Below, piece by piece: positions 26,728-35,550 of a stretch of DNA of 64,000 bases. The DNA is taken from NCBI GenBank assembly GCA_034927445.1, contig JAYFPZ010000012.1, positions 62,001-126,000 of the forward strand. Reading direction: 5' to 3'. The DNA comes from PHAA01 sp034927445 (GTDB lineage Bacteria; Bacillota; Syntrophomonadia; Syntrophomonadales; Syntrophomonadaceae). The position numbers and the translations under genes were made by a program. Positions within the stretch are counted from its first letter, which is position 1. Each line of letters opens with the position of its first letter. The notes beneath the pieces are model-generated. The model was not told the DNA's origin. It saw only the letters and a program-made list of their open reading frames with translations, and did no database searches.

Positions 26728-27207
26728 ATGCGGAATATTCCTGAACAATGTATCGATTCCAAAGCCGTGCCATACTGGCGCTGGTCGGCCGGCATAAAAT
26801 CGATCTTCTTGCTCTTGATTCCAACAGGTTATCATATAGCTCAGCAGGGTTGGGATTGGCCGGCCTGGATTGCCTTCGTCCTGTGGGGGGGGGCCTTTGC
26901 ATACGCTCTCTATGCAATTCTTTTTCAGCCTGATATTAGATGGAGGACCTGGCGTTATGAGGTTTCTGAACAGGAGATCGACCTTCTGCAGGGCGTATTG
27001 GTCAAGACCCGGACCCTGATTCCAATGGTGCGGGTCCAGCATGTGGATACCGAGCAGGGTCCCTTGCTTCGCCGCTTCGGGCTTTCGTCGGTAACCGTCT
27101 CCACCGCTGCCGGAAGCCATCAGATACCGGCTCTGGCAGACGAAGTGGCAGCTTCGCTGAGAGACCGGATCTCCGTATTGGCCCGGGTGGTAGACGAAGA
27201 TGTATAA
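26728..27207 (+). CDS. YdbS-like bacterial PH-domain membrane protein
   Basis: About 159 residues. Two close helices (about 20-60) precede a bPH2 domain (about 75-140) with RYEVSEQEIDLLQGVLVKT and LIPMVRVQHVDTEQGPLLRR. It resembles Bacillus YdbS. I chose ATG 26728 because the N-terminus then matches YdbS; GTG 26632 would add 32 unrelated residues. It overlaps the YdbT-like gene by eight bases. The pair is membrane-associated and linked in Bacillus to resistance to some membrane-active peptides; here this is inference. Confidence 0.8.
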   Translation: MRNIPEQCIDSKAVPYWRWSAGIKSIFLLLIPTGYHIAQQGWDWPAWIAFVLWGGAFAYALYAILFQPDIRWRTWRYEVSEQEIDLLQGVLVKTRTLIPMVRVQHVDTEQGPLLRRFGLSSVTVSTAAGSHQIPALADEVAASLRDRISVLARVVDEDV

Positions 27208-28612
27208 GCCGCAGCGGGTCCATCCTTTAGCCATAATCTATTTTGCTGTGCGCAAAATCTATTCGCTGGGGCAAGCCTTACTTCCCCTGCTCATTATCGC
27301 CCTTGCCCAGCCAGAAATTCGAAAATGGCTGTTAGTGGGCATTCCCCTTTTACTTGCCTTCTTCGTTATTTATGGCATTCTTTACTGGCTGCGTTATGTT
27401 TTCTATATAAGCGGGTCGGAATTGCGCCTGGAATACGGGGTATTGATAAGAAAGCAACGATATATACCCTTCGAACGGATTCAAACGGTACAAATTTCCG
27501 CCGGGGTTGTGCAGCGTTTGCTAGGCCTGGTAAAAGTTCAGGTAGAAACAGCCGGCGGAGGTGATAAGGCAGAGTTTGTCCTGGCCGCCCTGCCGCGCGA
27601 CCGGGCGGAGAAACTGCAGCAGATCCTGCAGGAGGGCAGGAAGCAATTGGGGAAAACCGAGGATCAAGCAGAAGGGGTCGAATACAAATTATCGCCCCGC
27701 TCCCTGCTGTTATTAGCAAGCACATCGAACGGCATCGGCGTGGTGATCAGCGCCATGCTGGTGGTCATTTCACAGCTTAACGATTTCTTTGCCCAACTTG
27801 ATATTTGGAGTAAAGTGGGAACCTATGCTGAGCATCTGGCTGCCGCAAGGATCAGCCTGATTATTCTGGCTGTTTTGCTCTTGTTCCTGCTGGCCTGGCT
27901 CCTGTCTCTGCTGGGGACCATCATTCAATTCGGCGGTTTTCAGTTGCGGAGAAAAGAAGGCAGCATCAATATCAGTCGAGGGCTTTTTGAAAAACAGCAA
28001 ATCACTATTCCTATTAAACGCATTCAAGCGATTAAAGTGGTCGAAGGCCTGTTGAGACAGCCTTTGGGCATGGTCAGCGTACAAGTCGTGAGCATCAGTA
28101 ATACCGGCACCAAGGGTGAAGGCAACGTTCTTTTCCCGTTGCTGCCGAAAGCAGAGCTTACTGCGTTACTTGAGCAAGTCGTGCCTGAATTTGCTATGCC
28201 CTTGAAGCTGCAAAGACTGCCTGCCCGAGCCAGACGGCGCTATTTACTGGTCAACATCGTCCCCACTCTGATTATCGCTGTCGTGTGTGCCATCTACCTG
28301 CCCTGGGGATATGCCGCCTTCGTCCTGCCCCTGCTGGGGGCCTGGCTGGGCCTCAGCCAGTATAACAACGCGGGCTACCGGGTGACGGATGACAAGCTGT
28401 TGCTTCGATCACGGATTCTGGGCAGAGTTACCATGATCATTCCCCGGCGACGCATTCAATCTCTGCATGTGTCCCAGAATCCGTTCCAGGCCCGCAGCGG
28501 CTTAAGCAATCTGCGGATCGCGGTTGCATCCCATAACACCGCTGCCACCGTTCAGTTAACAGGAATGGACTTGCAGCAAAGCAACCATATTATTAACTTT
28601 TTACGCGGATGA
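27200..28612 (+). CDS. YdbT-like protein with three bacterial PH domains
   Basis: 470 residues with pairs of helices alternating with three bPH2 domains. Repeated signatures are RKQRYIPFERIQTVQISAG (about 90), EKQQITIPIKRIQAIKVVEG (about 260) and VTMIIPRRRIQSLHVSQN (about 410). This is the layout of Bacillus YdbT, which acts with YdbS. The ATG lies inside the end of the YdbS-like gene, so translation is coupled. Inner-membrane protein with cytoplasmic domains; molecular activity unknown. Confidence 0.85.
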   Translation: MYKPQRVHPLAIIYFAVRKIYSLGQALLPLLIIALAQPEIRKWLLVGIPLLLAFFVIYGILYWLRYVFYISGSELRLEYGVLIRKQRYIPFERIQTVQISAGVVQRLLGLVKVQVETAGGGDKAEFVLAALPRDRAEKLQQILQEGRKQLGKTEDQAEGVEYKLSPRSLLLLASTSNGIGVVISAMLVVISQLNDFFAQLDIWSKVGTYAEHLAAARISLIILAVLLLFLLAWLLSLLGTIIQFGGFQLRRKEGSINISRGLFEKQQITIPIKRIQAIKVVEGLLRQPLGMVSVQVVSISNTGTKGEGNVLFPLLPKAELTALLEQVVPEFAMPLKLQRLPARARRRYLLVNIVPTLIIAVVCAIYLPWGYAAFVLPLLGAWLGLSQYNNAGYRVTDDKLLLRSRILGRVTMIIPRRRIQSLHVSQNPFQARSGLSNLRIAVASHNTAATVQLTGMDLQQSNHIINFLRG

Positions 28613-28722
28613 GTATGACCGGGGATTGGCAGCATCCGCAGTTATCTCTAAGGTAGAAATTTGCTTATTTGCTGATGAAGAAAGCTGTTCAGATAGCTAT
28701 AGGGTTGAAGAGCCGGACCTCA

Positions 28723-30687
28723 CTATTCCCACAGCTGCCACCATTTATACCCGGAATCCACGGCGCCGTCGGCATCGCTGCCGCTCCAGTCCATATTCGG
28801 CTGGTGGAGATAGCAGATATCCTCCGGCTCGTTGTCTTTCAGAAAAGCCATCGTACTCCGGCGGGGGCAGAACTCGGTGGCAATCAGCCCGGTGTCCAGG
28901 CAAATACTCATCAGGTCCACCCCCCCGGGCTGGTCAAAATCCTTTTCCGGCAGTTTGGCGGAAGCATCATGAATAAAGCTGGCCCAGATCGGTCCGGCGG
29001 CCGATCCTCCATACAGATTGGCCGCCTTGCCCTGATCATAGCCTACCCACACCGCACAAGCCAGCTGGGGAGTGTAACCCACAAACCAGGCATCGTTTTT
29101 TTGTTCGGTGGTACCGGTTTTGCCCGCGGAAACCCGTCCGACTTTGGCTTTCAAGGCGGATCCGGTTCCTCCGGGTTCCATCACGCCAATTAACATATTG
29201 GTTATTATATAGGCAGTCTCGGTGCTGACAATACTCTGGGCCTGGGGAGTATACTTTTCCAGGACATTGCCGTTTTTGTCAACCACCTTCAATAGATAAA
29301 CCGGAGGATTGTAAATTCCCTGGTTGGCAAAAACACTGTACCCCGCAGCCATATCCAGAGGCGTAACTTCATTGGACCCCAGCGGCAGGGATAACACCGC
29401 CTCCAAATCATTGAATCCAAACTGCCGGGCGTATCGGGTTGCCTCATTTACGCCCAAAATATCCGTAAGCGTAACCGCAACCACGTTGTCGGAGATGCCT
29501 ATGGCTTCCTTCAGGGTAAAATCGCGCCAGTGATAGGGCTCCGTGCCATAGTCGGTAGGTTTGTAAATATCACCGTTAGGCAGTTCAAATTCTTTTTCTT
29601 CACAGGGGATCAGGCTGGCGGGGGTCAATCCCTGCTCTATCGCCAGGGAATAAATAAAAGGCTTAAAGGTCGATCCCGGCTGCCGTTTGGAATAAACCCG
29701 GTTGTAGCTGGATGCGTTAAAATCTCTTCCCCCCACCAGGGCGCGGATTTGACCATTTTTAACATCCAGGGCGGCCAGAGCCACCTGCAAATCAGGATTT
29801 TGGTTCTTCATTCCCTCCAGGTAGGCGGTGTTGGCAGCTTTTTGCATGTCCAGGTCCAGGGTGGTATAGACCTTCAGCCCTCCTTTATAGACCACGCTGT
29901 CGCCATATTGCTCCCGCAGGTGATCGCGGACCATGGCCACGAAATAGGGGGCTTCATCATCGGCAAACTGTGCCTTTTTGTAGGTTAAAGGCTCTTGTAA
30001 GGCTGTTTCCCTCTCCGCTTCAGATATCATACCCTCTTCCACCATCCGCTGTAATACCTGGGTTTGCCTTTTCCGGGCTTCTTCCGGGTTGATATAGGGG
30101 TCGTAATAACTGGGGCTCTGGGGTATGCCGGCGAGCAGGGAGGCCTGGGCCAAGGTCAAGTCTTGGGCTCGCTTGGCGAAAAAAGTGCGGGACGCCAGCT
30201 CGATTCCATAAGCCCCGTGCCCGAAATAAATACTATTACAGTACATAGTCAATATTTCATCTTTGCTGTACCTATTTTCCATCAGAAATGCATAATACAG
30301 CTCTTTTATTTTCCGGCTGACCGTCCGTTCATTGGTGAGGTAAAGGGTTTTGGCGGTCTGCTGGGTGATGGTGCTTCCCCCGGCAATTATTTTGCCCGCC
30401 TTCAAGTCCAGAAATAATGCCCGCATCATACCACTAACATCGATGCCATGATGTCTATAAAAGCGTTTATCTTCAATCGCTATCACTCCGTTTATAAAAT
30501 AGGGTGATATTTCTTCAAGATCAACGTTCACCTGGTTTTGCTCTGATAAGCCTTTCACAACTTTGCCGTTTATATCATATACTGTCGATGACTCGGGTAT
30601 AGCAACAGAAGGCAGCCGAATAGCAAACGCACAACTGCAAAATATAGTAATAATAAGCAGAAGGGTTACAGTTAATTTTTTTAGCAT
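28723..30687 (-). CDS. class A penicillin-binding protein (PBP1A type)
   Basis: 654 residues. N-terminal membrane anchor (about 4-22), glycosyltransferase 51 domain with catalytic E72 in IEDKRFYRHHG, GGSTITQQTAK and the YCNSIYFGHGAYGIE motif, then a transpeptidase domain with SxxK S339-K342 (GSTFKP), SDN in GISDN and KTG in SAGKTGTTEQ. It polymerises and cross-links peptidoglycan outside the membrane. GGGAGG precedes the ATG. Monocistronic; convergent with the YdbT-like gene. Confidence 0.95.
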   Translation of the reverse strand: MLKKLTVTLLLIITIFCSCAFAIRLPSVAIPESSTVYDINGKVVKGLSEQNQVNVDLEEISPYFINGVIAIEDKRFYRHHGIDVSGMMRALFLDLKAGKIIAGGSTITQQTAKTLYLTNERTVSRKIKELYYAFLMENRYSKDEILTMYCNSIYFGHGAYGIELASRTFFAKRAQDLTLAQASLLAGIPQSPSYYDPYINPEEARKRQTQVLQRMVEEGMISEAERETALQEPLTYKKAQFADDEAPYFVAMVRDHLREQYGDSVVYKGGLKVYTTLDLDMQKAANTAYLEGMKNQNPDLQVALAALDVKNGQIRALVGGRDFNASSYNRVYSKRQPGSTFKPFIYSLAIEQGLTPASLIPCEEKEFELPNGDIYKPTDYGTEPYHWRDFTLKEAIGISDNVVAVTLTDILGVNEATRYARQFGFNDLEAVLSLPLGSNEVTPLDMAAGYSVFANQGIYNPPVYLLKVVDKNGNVLEKYTPQAQSIVSTETAYIITNMLIGVMEPGGTGSALKAKVGRVSAGKTGTTEQKNDAWFVGYTPQLACAVWVGYDQGKAANLYGGSAAGPIWASFIHDASAKLPEKDFDQPGGVDLMSICLDTGLIATEFCPRRSTMAFLKDNEPEDICYLHQPNMDWSGSDADGAVDSGYKWWQLWE

Positions 30688-30890
30688 AAGTATATTCCTC
30701 CCATCTATTTATTATTTCCATTTATTAGTTGGCTTATCCATAAGGTTCTTTATAATGCCCGGCAAGACCGTTGCCGCACCGGTATTTTTTCTGGATCAAA
30801 ATATAATTGGCGCTGTAAATATTTTCATTTCTCTGGCCCGAATATACAGGGACAGCTGCTATTTTAAGTATAATTGGCAGCATACTTAGA

Positions 30891-30920
30891 TTGACAATCT
30901 CTATAATTAAAATGTATATT
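30891..30920 (+). promoter_or_regulatory. promoter of corA
   Basis: TTGACA at 30891-30896, 18-base spacer, TATATT at 30915-30920, 204 bases before the corA start, leaving a long leader. Confidence 0.6.
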
Positions 30921-30998
30921 ACTCTAGGAGACTGGTGAACCAGCGGCATAATAAAGTGATTTTGCCCACTGATTATAAGCATGAAAGGCGGTGGTGAA

Positions 30999-31094
30999 AT
31001 GGAACCTATACCGTATCGATCGTCGGATATAAGCAATCTTAATAATGGCCTTATTAATAGCAGGGTTATATTTCATCACCTGTTTGATATGTAG
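30999..31094 (+). CDS. possible 31-residue leader peptide before corA
   Basis: ATG 30999 with GGCGGTGGTGAA upstream encodes a 31-residue peptide (starting MEPIPYRSSD, ending HHLFDM) and stops 29 bases before corA. Within the leader of a Mg2+ channel gene it recalls the corL arrangement of Salmonella, but the sequence is unrelated and the ORF may be chance. Confidence 0.22.
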   Translation: MEPIPYRSSDISNLNNGLINSRVIFHHLFDM

Positions 31095-31123
31095 CCCTTC
31101 TAAAGACAAGGAGGGATGATGAG

Positions 31124-32101
31124 TTGATTAAGACTTATTTCTACAATCATGCCGATAATCAGATGTATCATGATGTAGACCTGACCAGGACCGGCGAATT
31201 ATTAGCATCACCCGATAATTTACTATGGATTGATTCCTACGATTGTTCCGAAAACGAATTGGCTTATCTCGGGACAATATTCGATTTCCATCCTTTGGCC
31301 CTGGAAGATTGTCTGCAGGAAAGCCCGCGCGCCAAGATAGACAATTATGACGACTACTATTTCTTCGTCTTTCATGCTCTTCGCTATTTTGAGGAGGTCG
31401 AGGAAGAAGATGAAATATCGAGCATTGAACTGGATGTGTTCATCGGACCCAACTACATTGTCACCATACATCCGGTTGCACTTCTGGCAGTGGGCAAGGT
31501 GGCCCGTATAAGTCTCAAAAACTGCGAGTATATGAACCGGGGTCCGGATTATTTATTATATAAAATTGTTGACAACATTGTTGACGACTCTTTCCCCATT
31601 ATTGAACGCCTGGGTGAAAGAATCGACGATCTGGAAGATAATATATTTGTCAGCAAAGGTCAGCATGTCACCGAAGAGATTTCAACTTTGAGAAGAACCA
31701 TAATCTTATTGCGGAAAGTACTGATACCGCAGCGGCAAATCTTTACCAATATCAGAGGGCGCTACGCTTTCTTTGTCAAGGACGATAATGTACCGTACTT
31801 TCTTGATTTGGCCGACAACCTGAACAGCATCCTGGATACGGTCAATACCTACCGGGATCTGGTCAACAGCTCGATGGAAGCTTATTATTCGGTTTTGACC
31901 GGCCGAACCAGTGAAATCATTACCATATTGACTATAATCAGTATAATCATGATGCCGCTTACGGTTATCACCGGTTTTTTTGGAATGAACGTAGAATTTC
32001 CGGGGCGCGTCAATCCCAACATGGTCTGGTTTATACTGTTGGGTATGGTGGTGCTTTCCCTCAGTATGCTGGGCTTTTTCCGGTCCAGAAAGTGGATATA
32101 G
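31124..32101 (+). CDS. corA: magnesium/cobalt transport protein CorA
   Basis: 325 residues. A cytoplasmic alpha/beta N-terminal domain (with HPLALEDCLQ) and a long stalk helix precede two C-terminal transmembrane helices, with the family GMN signature in FFGMNVEFPG and an acidic/hydrophobic loop before the last helix. The homopentamer carries Mg2+ (or Co2+/Ni2+) across the membrane. TTG start with AAGGAGGG upstream. Followed by its own terminator. Confidence 0.95.
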   Translation: MIKTYFYNHADNQMYHDVDLTRTGELLASPDNLLWIDSYDCSENELAYLGTIFDFHPLALEDCLQESPRAKIDNYDDYYFFVFHALRYFEEVEEEDEISSIELDVFIGPNYIVTIHPVALLAVGKVARISLKNCEYMNRGPDYLLYKIVDNIVDDSFPIIERLGERIDDLEDNIFVSKGQHVTEEISTLRRTIILLRKVLIPQRQIFTNIRGRYAFFVKDDNVPYFLDLADNLNSILDTVNTYRDLVNSSMEAYYSVLTGRTSEIITILTIISIIMMPLTVITGFFGMNVEFPGRVNPNMVWFILLGMVVLSLSMLGFFRSRKWI

Positions 32102-32108
32102 GATTATT

Positions 32109-32156
32109 AAAAAGAGGCTGTGCTGAAACTCGGATCATTTCAGTCAGCCTCTTTTA
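32109..32156 (+). terminator. rho-independent terminator of corA
   Basis: AAAGAGGCTG..CTGAAA pairs with TTTCAG..CAGCCTCTTTT ten bases after the corA stop, ending in a short T-run. Confidence 0.8.
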
Positions 32157-32196
32157 AACTTTTAAATTCCGCCGCAGAATAGTTGAGAAGGCAATA

Positions 32197-32283
32197 CGGT
32201 CTAGAAGCAATAACGGGCCTACCCCGTAACATTGGCGGTGCCAGGTGGCGGCTTTTTAACCCGCCCTGGCGTTATTAGACCGA
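32197..32283. repeat. multi-branched palindromic element
   Basis: An outer stem CGGTCTA..AATAAC / GTTATTAGACCG encloses one small hairpin (ACGGG/CCCGT) and one strong hairpin (GCCAGGTGGCGG / CCGCCCTGGC). The result is a three-way-junction-like fold of about 87 bases between two convergent genes. I do not recognise the family; no second copy is in the window. Confidence 0.55.
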
Positions 32284-32457
32284 TTAGATACGGCCGGATT
32301 CATGCTTGGCCGGTTTTTCCGTTTCTATAACTGTCTGCAGCAAACGCCCTATGGTTCCACTCCATCTTTTGCGGGCCTTCGGCGAAAAGCCTGGATATAT
32401 CCGGTTGTTTTCAGTTTCCCCCGTCCAAGCGGGCTTAAAACCATCCCGGGTGGTCAT
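32284..32457 (-). CDS. 57-residue basic protein, unknown
   Basis: ATG 32457 has GGAGG at an ideal eight-base spacing. The product (MTTRDGFKPAWTGETENNRI start, HESGRI end) is basic, has no membrane segment and matches nothing I know. The stop falls at the edge of the multi-branched palindromic element. It lies upstream of nothing on its strand until corA's 3' end, so it is monocistronic. Support is the ribosome site alone. Confidence 0.4.
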   Translation of the reverse strand: MTTRDGFKPAWTGETENNRIYPGFSPKARKRWSGTIGRLLQTVIETEKPAKHESGRI

Positions 32458-32529
32458 GTCATTTACCTCCGCAATTTTCACTAATATTTTTAGTCTTGCC
32501 TGATATTTTAACATTATGCCTTAATTATT

Positions 32530-33546
32530 CTAATAGCCTTCCCCATGGGGTTCCACTTTGCCTCTGAACACGCGGTAAACATAAATAGTATAGAAAAGCA
32601 CGATGGGTACTCCAATCAAAGCAATTATTAACATGGCTTTTAAAGTTAAGCTTGACGAAGCAGCATTATATATAGTAAGGCTAAGACCGGGATCAAGCGA
32701 GGGAACCAGGTTGGGGAACATTCCCACCCCCAGGGTGGCAATCAGACTGGCCATATATAATGAGGTCGTAATAAAAGTCATGCCATAACGGGCGGTTGCC
32801 TTAAACCAGGGAATTAAAGCCAGACTTATTATGCTTAACAGCGGTATTGCCAGCAGCCATGGATTTTGGAGATAGTTGCGGTACAGAGCTGGGACAGCGA
32901 TAAACGTATACAGGGATGCCAGCAGGTATAAAGCCAAACTTGCCCCCCAAATCCTTGGAATCAGCAGGCGGGCATTTTCCTGCACCGTTCCCCCGGTTTT
33001 CAGAAGTATATAGCTGCCGCCCTGCAGCAGAAAGGCCATCAGACCCACCAACCCCAGCAGCAAGGCATAAGGGTTTAACAGATCGAAAAATCCTCCGGTA
33101 TAATAATGGGAGCTGTTTAAGGGCAGTCCTTGAGCGATATTGCCCATAGCCACCCCATACAGCAGGGCCGGCAGGAAGCTCCCAATGAAGAACAGCATAT
33201 CCAGCCTGCGGCGCCACCTGGCGGTTTCGGCCTGGTTTCTGAACTCTACCGCCACCGCCCTCAAAATGAGCGCAAATAAAACCAGCATCAAAGCCAGGTA
33301 AAACCCGCTGAATACAGACGCATAAACCAGGGGGAAGGCAGCAAAAACAGCTCCGGCTCCAGTTAACAGCCATACCTCGTTGCCATCCCAAAAAGGTCCG
33401 ACTGAGGCCAACAATACCCTTCTCTCCTCTTCCGTCCGGCCGAGCAAGGGGTAAAGACTCCCCACCCCCAGATCAAACCCGTCCAGGACCGCATATCCGC
33501 CGATTAAAACGCCTACCAGTAAAAACCAAATGATATTTAGATCCAT
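32530..33546 (-). CDS. cydB: cytochrome bd oxidase subunit II
   Basis: About 338 residues with eight or nine helices. N-terminal GGYAVLDGFDLGVG and the following VGPFWDGNEVWLL are CydB hallmarks. With CydA it forms the quinol:O2 oxidoreductase of the cytoplasmic membrane. ATG 33546 has GGAGG eight bases upstream; GTG 33555 overlaps that site and is rejected. The gene lies 15 bases after cydA, so both form one operon behind the Rrf2 gene. Confidence 0.93.
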   Translation of the reverse strand: MDLNIIWFLLVGVLIGGYAVLDGFDLGVGSLYPLLGRTEEERRVLLASVGPFWDGNEVWLLTGAGAVFAAFPLVYASVFSGFYLALMLVLFALILRAVAVEFRNQAETARWRRRLDMLFFIGSFLPALLYGVAMGNIAQGLPLNSSHYYTGGFFDLLNPYALLLGLVGLMAFLLQGGSYILLKTGGTVQENARLLIPRIWGASLALYLLASLYTFIAVPALYRNYLQNPWLLAIPLLSIISLALIPWFKATARYGMTFITTSLYMASLIATLGVGMFPNLVPSLDPGLSLTIYNAASSSLTLKAMLIIALIGVPIVLFYTIYVYRVFRGKVEPHGEGY

Positions 33547-33561
33547 GTCTATCACCTCCGC

Positions 33562-34926
33562 TTATTCTTCCAGGGAATAGGGATTCAAGGATGAAGAGGA
33601 AAACCCCGCAGGCTGGTGGATATCCTTACCCATAGCCTTTTGTACTTCCCGCCTGAGCAAATAGTAAACGGCTGCCAGCAAGCCACTGTACACCAGTACA
33701 AACAGTACTATGGTCAACAGTATCTGGTAGGCCGGCAAGGGCGAAGCCGCCTGGTTGGTTCGCAGGAGCCCGTATACGATCCAGGGCTGCCTGCCAAACT
33801 CGGCTGCCATCCAGCCCACTTCATTGATTAAAACCGGAAGCAGCATGGAGTATAGCGATGCATGCAGAAAAATACGGTTCTCATATAACTTGCCCCGCAC
33901 CAACAAGTAGGCTCCCCATAATACCAGGAGGGCAAACCAGCCGGCGGCCAATAGCATGAACCGGTAGTTCCAGTAAGTCATTTGCAGCGGCGGCCGATCG
34001 CCGGGAGCAAAGTCTTTCAGTCCGCTGATCACCGCATTGGAGTCATTATGCACCAGCCAGCTCAAAAGTCCCGGTATGCCTATAGAGAAGCGAGTAACTT
34101 CCTCCTCTTTATCCGGGAAGCCAATAATATTAAGGGGAGCGTGGGACTGGGAATCCCATAGGCCTTCAAAAGCGGCTAATTTGGCAGGTTGGGTATTCGC
34201 TACCTGGACCGAATGAATATGCCCTAAAAAGAACTGACCCAATACGGCAATAAACGCAAGGGCAAGAGCAATGCGCATGGATTTTTGTGCTATTTCAGTG
34301 TTCCGAGCCCGCAGCAGAAAATAGGCGCTGACGCCCATTACAAAAAAGGCTCCGGTAATATAAGCCCCATCCACCGTATGAAGAAAACGGGGCATGGTGG
34401 AGGGATTGAAAACGGCGGCAAAGAAATCGGTTAGAATAGCCCTTCCTCCCTCAAGCTTAAATCCGGCCGGGGTTTGCTGCCAGGAGTTGGCGGCAATAAT
34501 CCAAAAAGCGGAGAGAGTGCTGCCTACTGCCACCAGCACTGAGGAAACGAAGCGCATGGTGGGGGATATTTTATCCCGTCCAAATATAAGCAGACCAACA
34601 AAAGTAGACTCCAAAAAGAAAGCAAACACGCCTTCAGCCGCCAGGGGGGCGCCGAAGATATCACCTACAAACTTGGAATATTCCGACCAATTGGTACCAA
34701 ACTGAAATTCCATGGCGATACCGCTGGCAACTCCCACCGCAAATAAAATCGCAAAGAGCTTGAACCAGAAGCGTGACATTTGATCGTAGACCTCTTCCCG
34801 CCGCCGCCAAAATAAATACTCCATGATGGCGATGATGGTGGCCAGGCCAATGGTCAGGGGCGGAAAAATGAAATGAAAGAAAGCGGTCAGCCCAAATTGC
34901 AGCCGGGATAGAAAAATAGCATCCAT
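33562..34926 (-). CDS. cydA: cytochrome bd oxidase subunit I
   Basis: 454 residues with nine predicted helices, the short form without the long Q-loop insertion. FGTNWSEYSKFVGDIFGAPL, LIFGRDKISP and the GRQPWIVYGLLRT motif are diagnostic. It carries the haem b/d centres and oxidises quinol while reducing O2, a detoxifying or microaerobic respiratory role in a presumably anaerobic spore-former. AAAGGAGG precedes the ATG. The preceding 60-bp gap from rrf2 holds a palindrome also found before rrf2. Confidence 0.95.
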   Translation of the reverse strand: MDAIFLSRLQFGLTAFFHFIFPPLTIGLATIIAIMEYLFWRRREEVYDQMSRFWFKLFAILFAVGVASGIAMEFQFGTNWSEYSKFVGDIFGAPLAAEGVFAFFLESTFVGLLIFGRDKISPTMRFVSSVLVAVGSTLSAFWIIAANSWQQTPAGFKLEGGRAILTDFFAAVFNPSTMPRFLHTVDGAYITGAFFVMGVSAYFLLRARNTEIAQKSMRIALALAFIAVLGQFFLGHIHSVQVANTQPAKLAAFEGLWDSQSHAPLNIIGFPDKEEEVTRFSIGIPGLLSWLVHNDSNAVISGLKDFAPGDRPPLQMTYWNYRFMLLAAGWFALLVLWGAYLLVRGKLYENRIFLHASLYSMLLPVLINEVGWMAAEFGRQPWIVYGLLRTNQAASPLPAYQILLTIVLFVLVYSGLLAAVYYLLRREVQKAMGKDIHQPAGFSSSSLNPYSLEE

Positions 34927-34948
34927 ATCCTGTTCCTCCTTTTCGATT

Positions 34949-34967
34949 GTTTACCGTTTCGGTGAAC
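34949..34967. promoter_or_regulatory. putative Rrf2 operator before cydA
   Basis: GTTTACC-GTTTC-GGTGAAC is a 7-5-7 near-perfect palindrome in the rrf2-cydA gap. In reverse complement (GTTCACC-N5-GGTAAAC) it matches the site at 35407-35425. Confidence 0.55.
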
Positions 34968-34986
34968 TTTAAGGGCAAAAAATGAA

Positions 34987-35391
34987 TCACCCCGACAAAT
35001 CGGCGAAAGAGTAACTGGCAAAAGCATCGATCAGCTGCTGCTGTATATTAGCCAGGGCTTGATGAACCAGGCAGGTCGGCGGTCCCTGTTTACTGCAGAG
35101 GTCTTCATCCATCAAGCACCGGTTCAGATATATCGGTCCTTCTATGGCTTCCAACACGTCCAGCAAGGTGATGTCCTTGGGCTCCCGAGCTAATGCATAT
35201 CCTCCTCCCACCCCGCGCTGGGATCTTACGATGCCGGCTTTGATCAATGAAGGCATAATCTTCAGTAAAAACCGCATGGGCACAACCTGACTGCTGGCAA
35301 TGGCCTGTGCTTCCACTACCTCCCCCGCAGGCTGCGCAGCCAGAAAAAGAACTGCTCGAAAACCGTAATCTGTTGCCTGATTAATGTTCAT
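34987..35391 (-). CDS. Rrf2-family regulator with Fe-S cysteines
   Basis: 134 residues. An N-terminal winged helix (MNINQATDYGFRAVLFLA ... GIVRSQRGVGGGYALAR) is followed by three cysteines, C92, C99 and C107, spaced as in cluster-binding Rrf2 proteins (IscR/NsrR/RsrR group). It probably senses O2, NO or iron-sulfur status. As first gene before cydAB, with matching palindromes upstream of itself and of cydA, it most likely controls this operon and its own expression. ATG with AGGAGC upstream. Confidence 0.9.
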   Translation of the reverse strand: MNINQATDYGFRAVLFLAAQPAGEVVEAQAIASSQVVPMRFLLKIMPSLIKAGIVRSQRGVGGGYALAREPKDITLLDVLEAIEGPIYLNRCLMDEDLCSKQGPPTCLVHQALANIQQQLIDAFASYSFADLSG

Positions 35392-35406
35392 GCCTTGCTC
35401 CTATTA

Positions 35407-35425
35407 GTTCACCATTTTGGTATAG
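35407..35425. promoter_or_regulatory. putative Rrf2 autoregulatory operator
   Basis: GTTCACC-ATTTT-GGTATAG, 16 bases before the rrf2 start, overlapping a minus-strand TATACC -10-like sequence. It shares GTTCACC-N5-GGTA with the site before cydA. Confidence 0.55.
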
Positions 35426-35479
35426 TTTATGCAATTACGCTGCAAAAGTCAACCCCAGGTGCAAATTATTTTTATGCAA

Positions 35480-35516
35480 AATTAAACCCCGTTTTACTTA
35501 TTATTGAACGGGGTTT
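35480..35516 (-). terminator. terminator of the PhoU-like gene
   Basis: AAACCCCGTT pairs with AACGGGGTTT around a 13-base loop, followed on the minus strand by AATTTT; 35 bases after the PhoU-like gene stop. Confidence 0.65.
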
Positions 35517-35550
35517 TGGTATTAATACGTTCGAACCTTAAAATCAGCTT

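Larger units (their letters stand above)
30688..31123. other. 436-bp intergenic region upstream of corA and the PBP gene
   Basis: Divergent gap. It contains the corA promoter (30891-30920), a possible opposed promoter for the PBP gene (minus-strand TTGTCA with a long 19-base spacer to TATACT) and a 31- to 37-codon ORF just before corA. I looked for an M-box Mg2+ riboswitch and did not see its conserved strings. Confidence 0.45.

Noticed and set aside
30921..31123. M-box Mg2+ riboswitch in the corA leader
   Set aside because: The conserved M-box strings and terminator were not found.
32197..32283. TGGCACCGCC on the minus strand as a T-box core
   Set aside because: No specifier stem, no terminator with a T-run and no aminoacyl-tRNA or amino-acid gene downstream.
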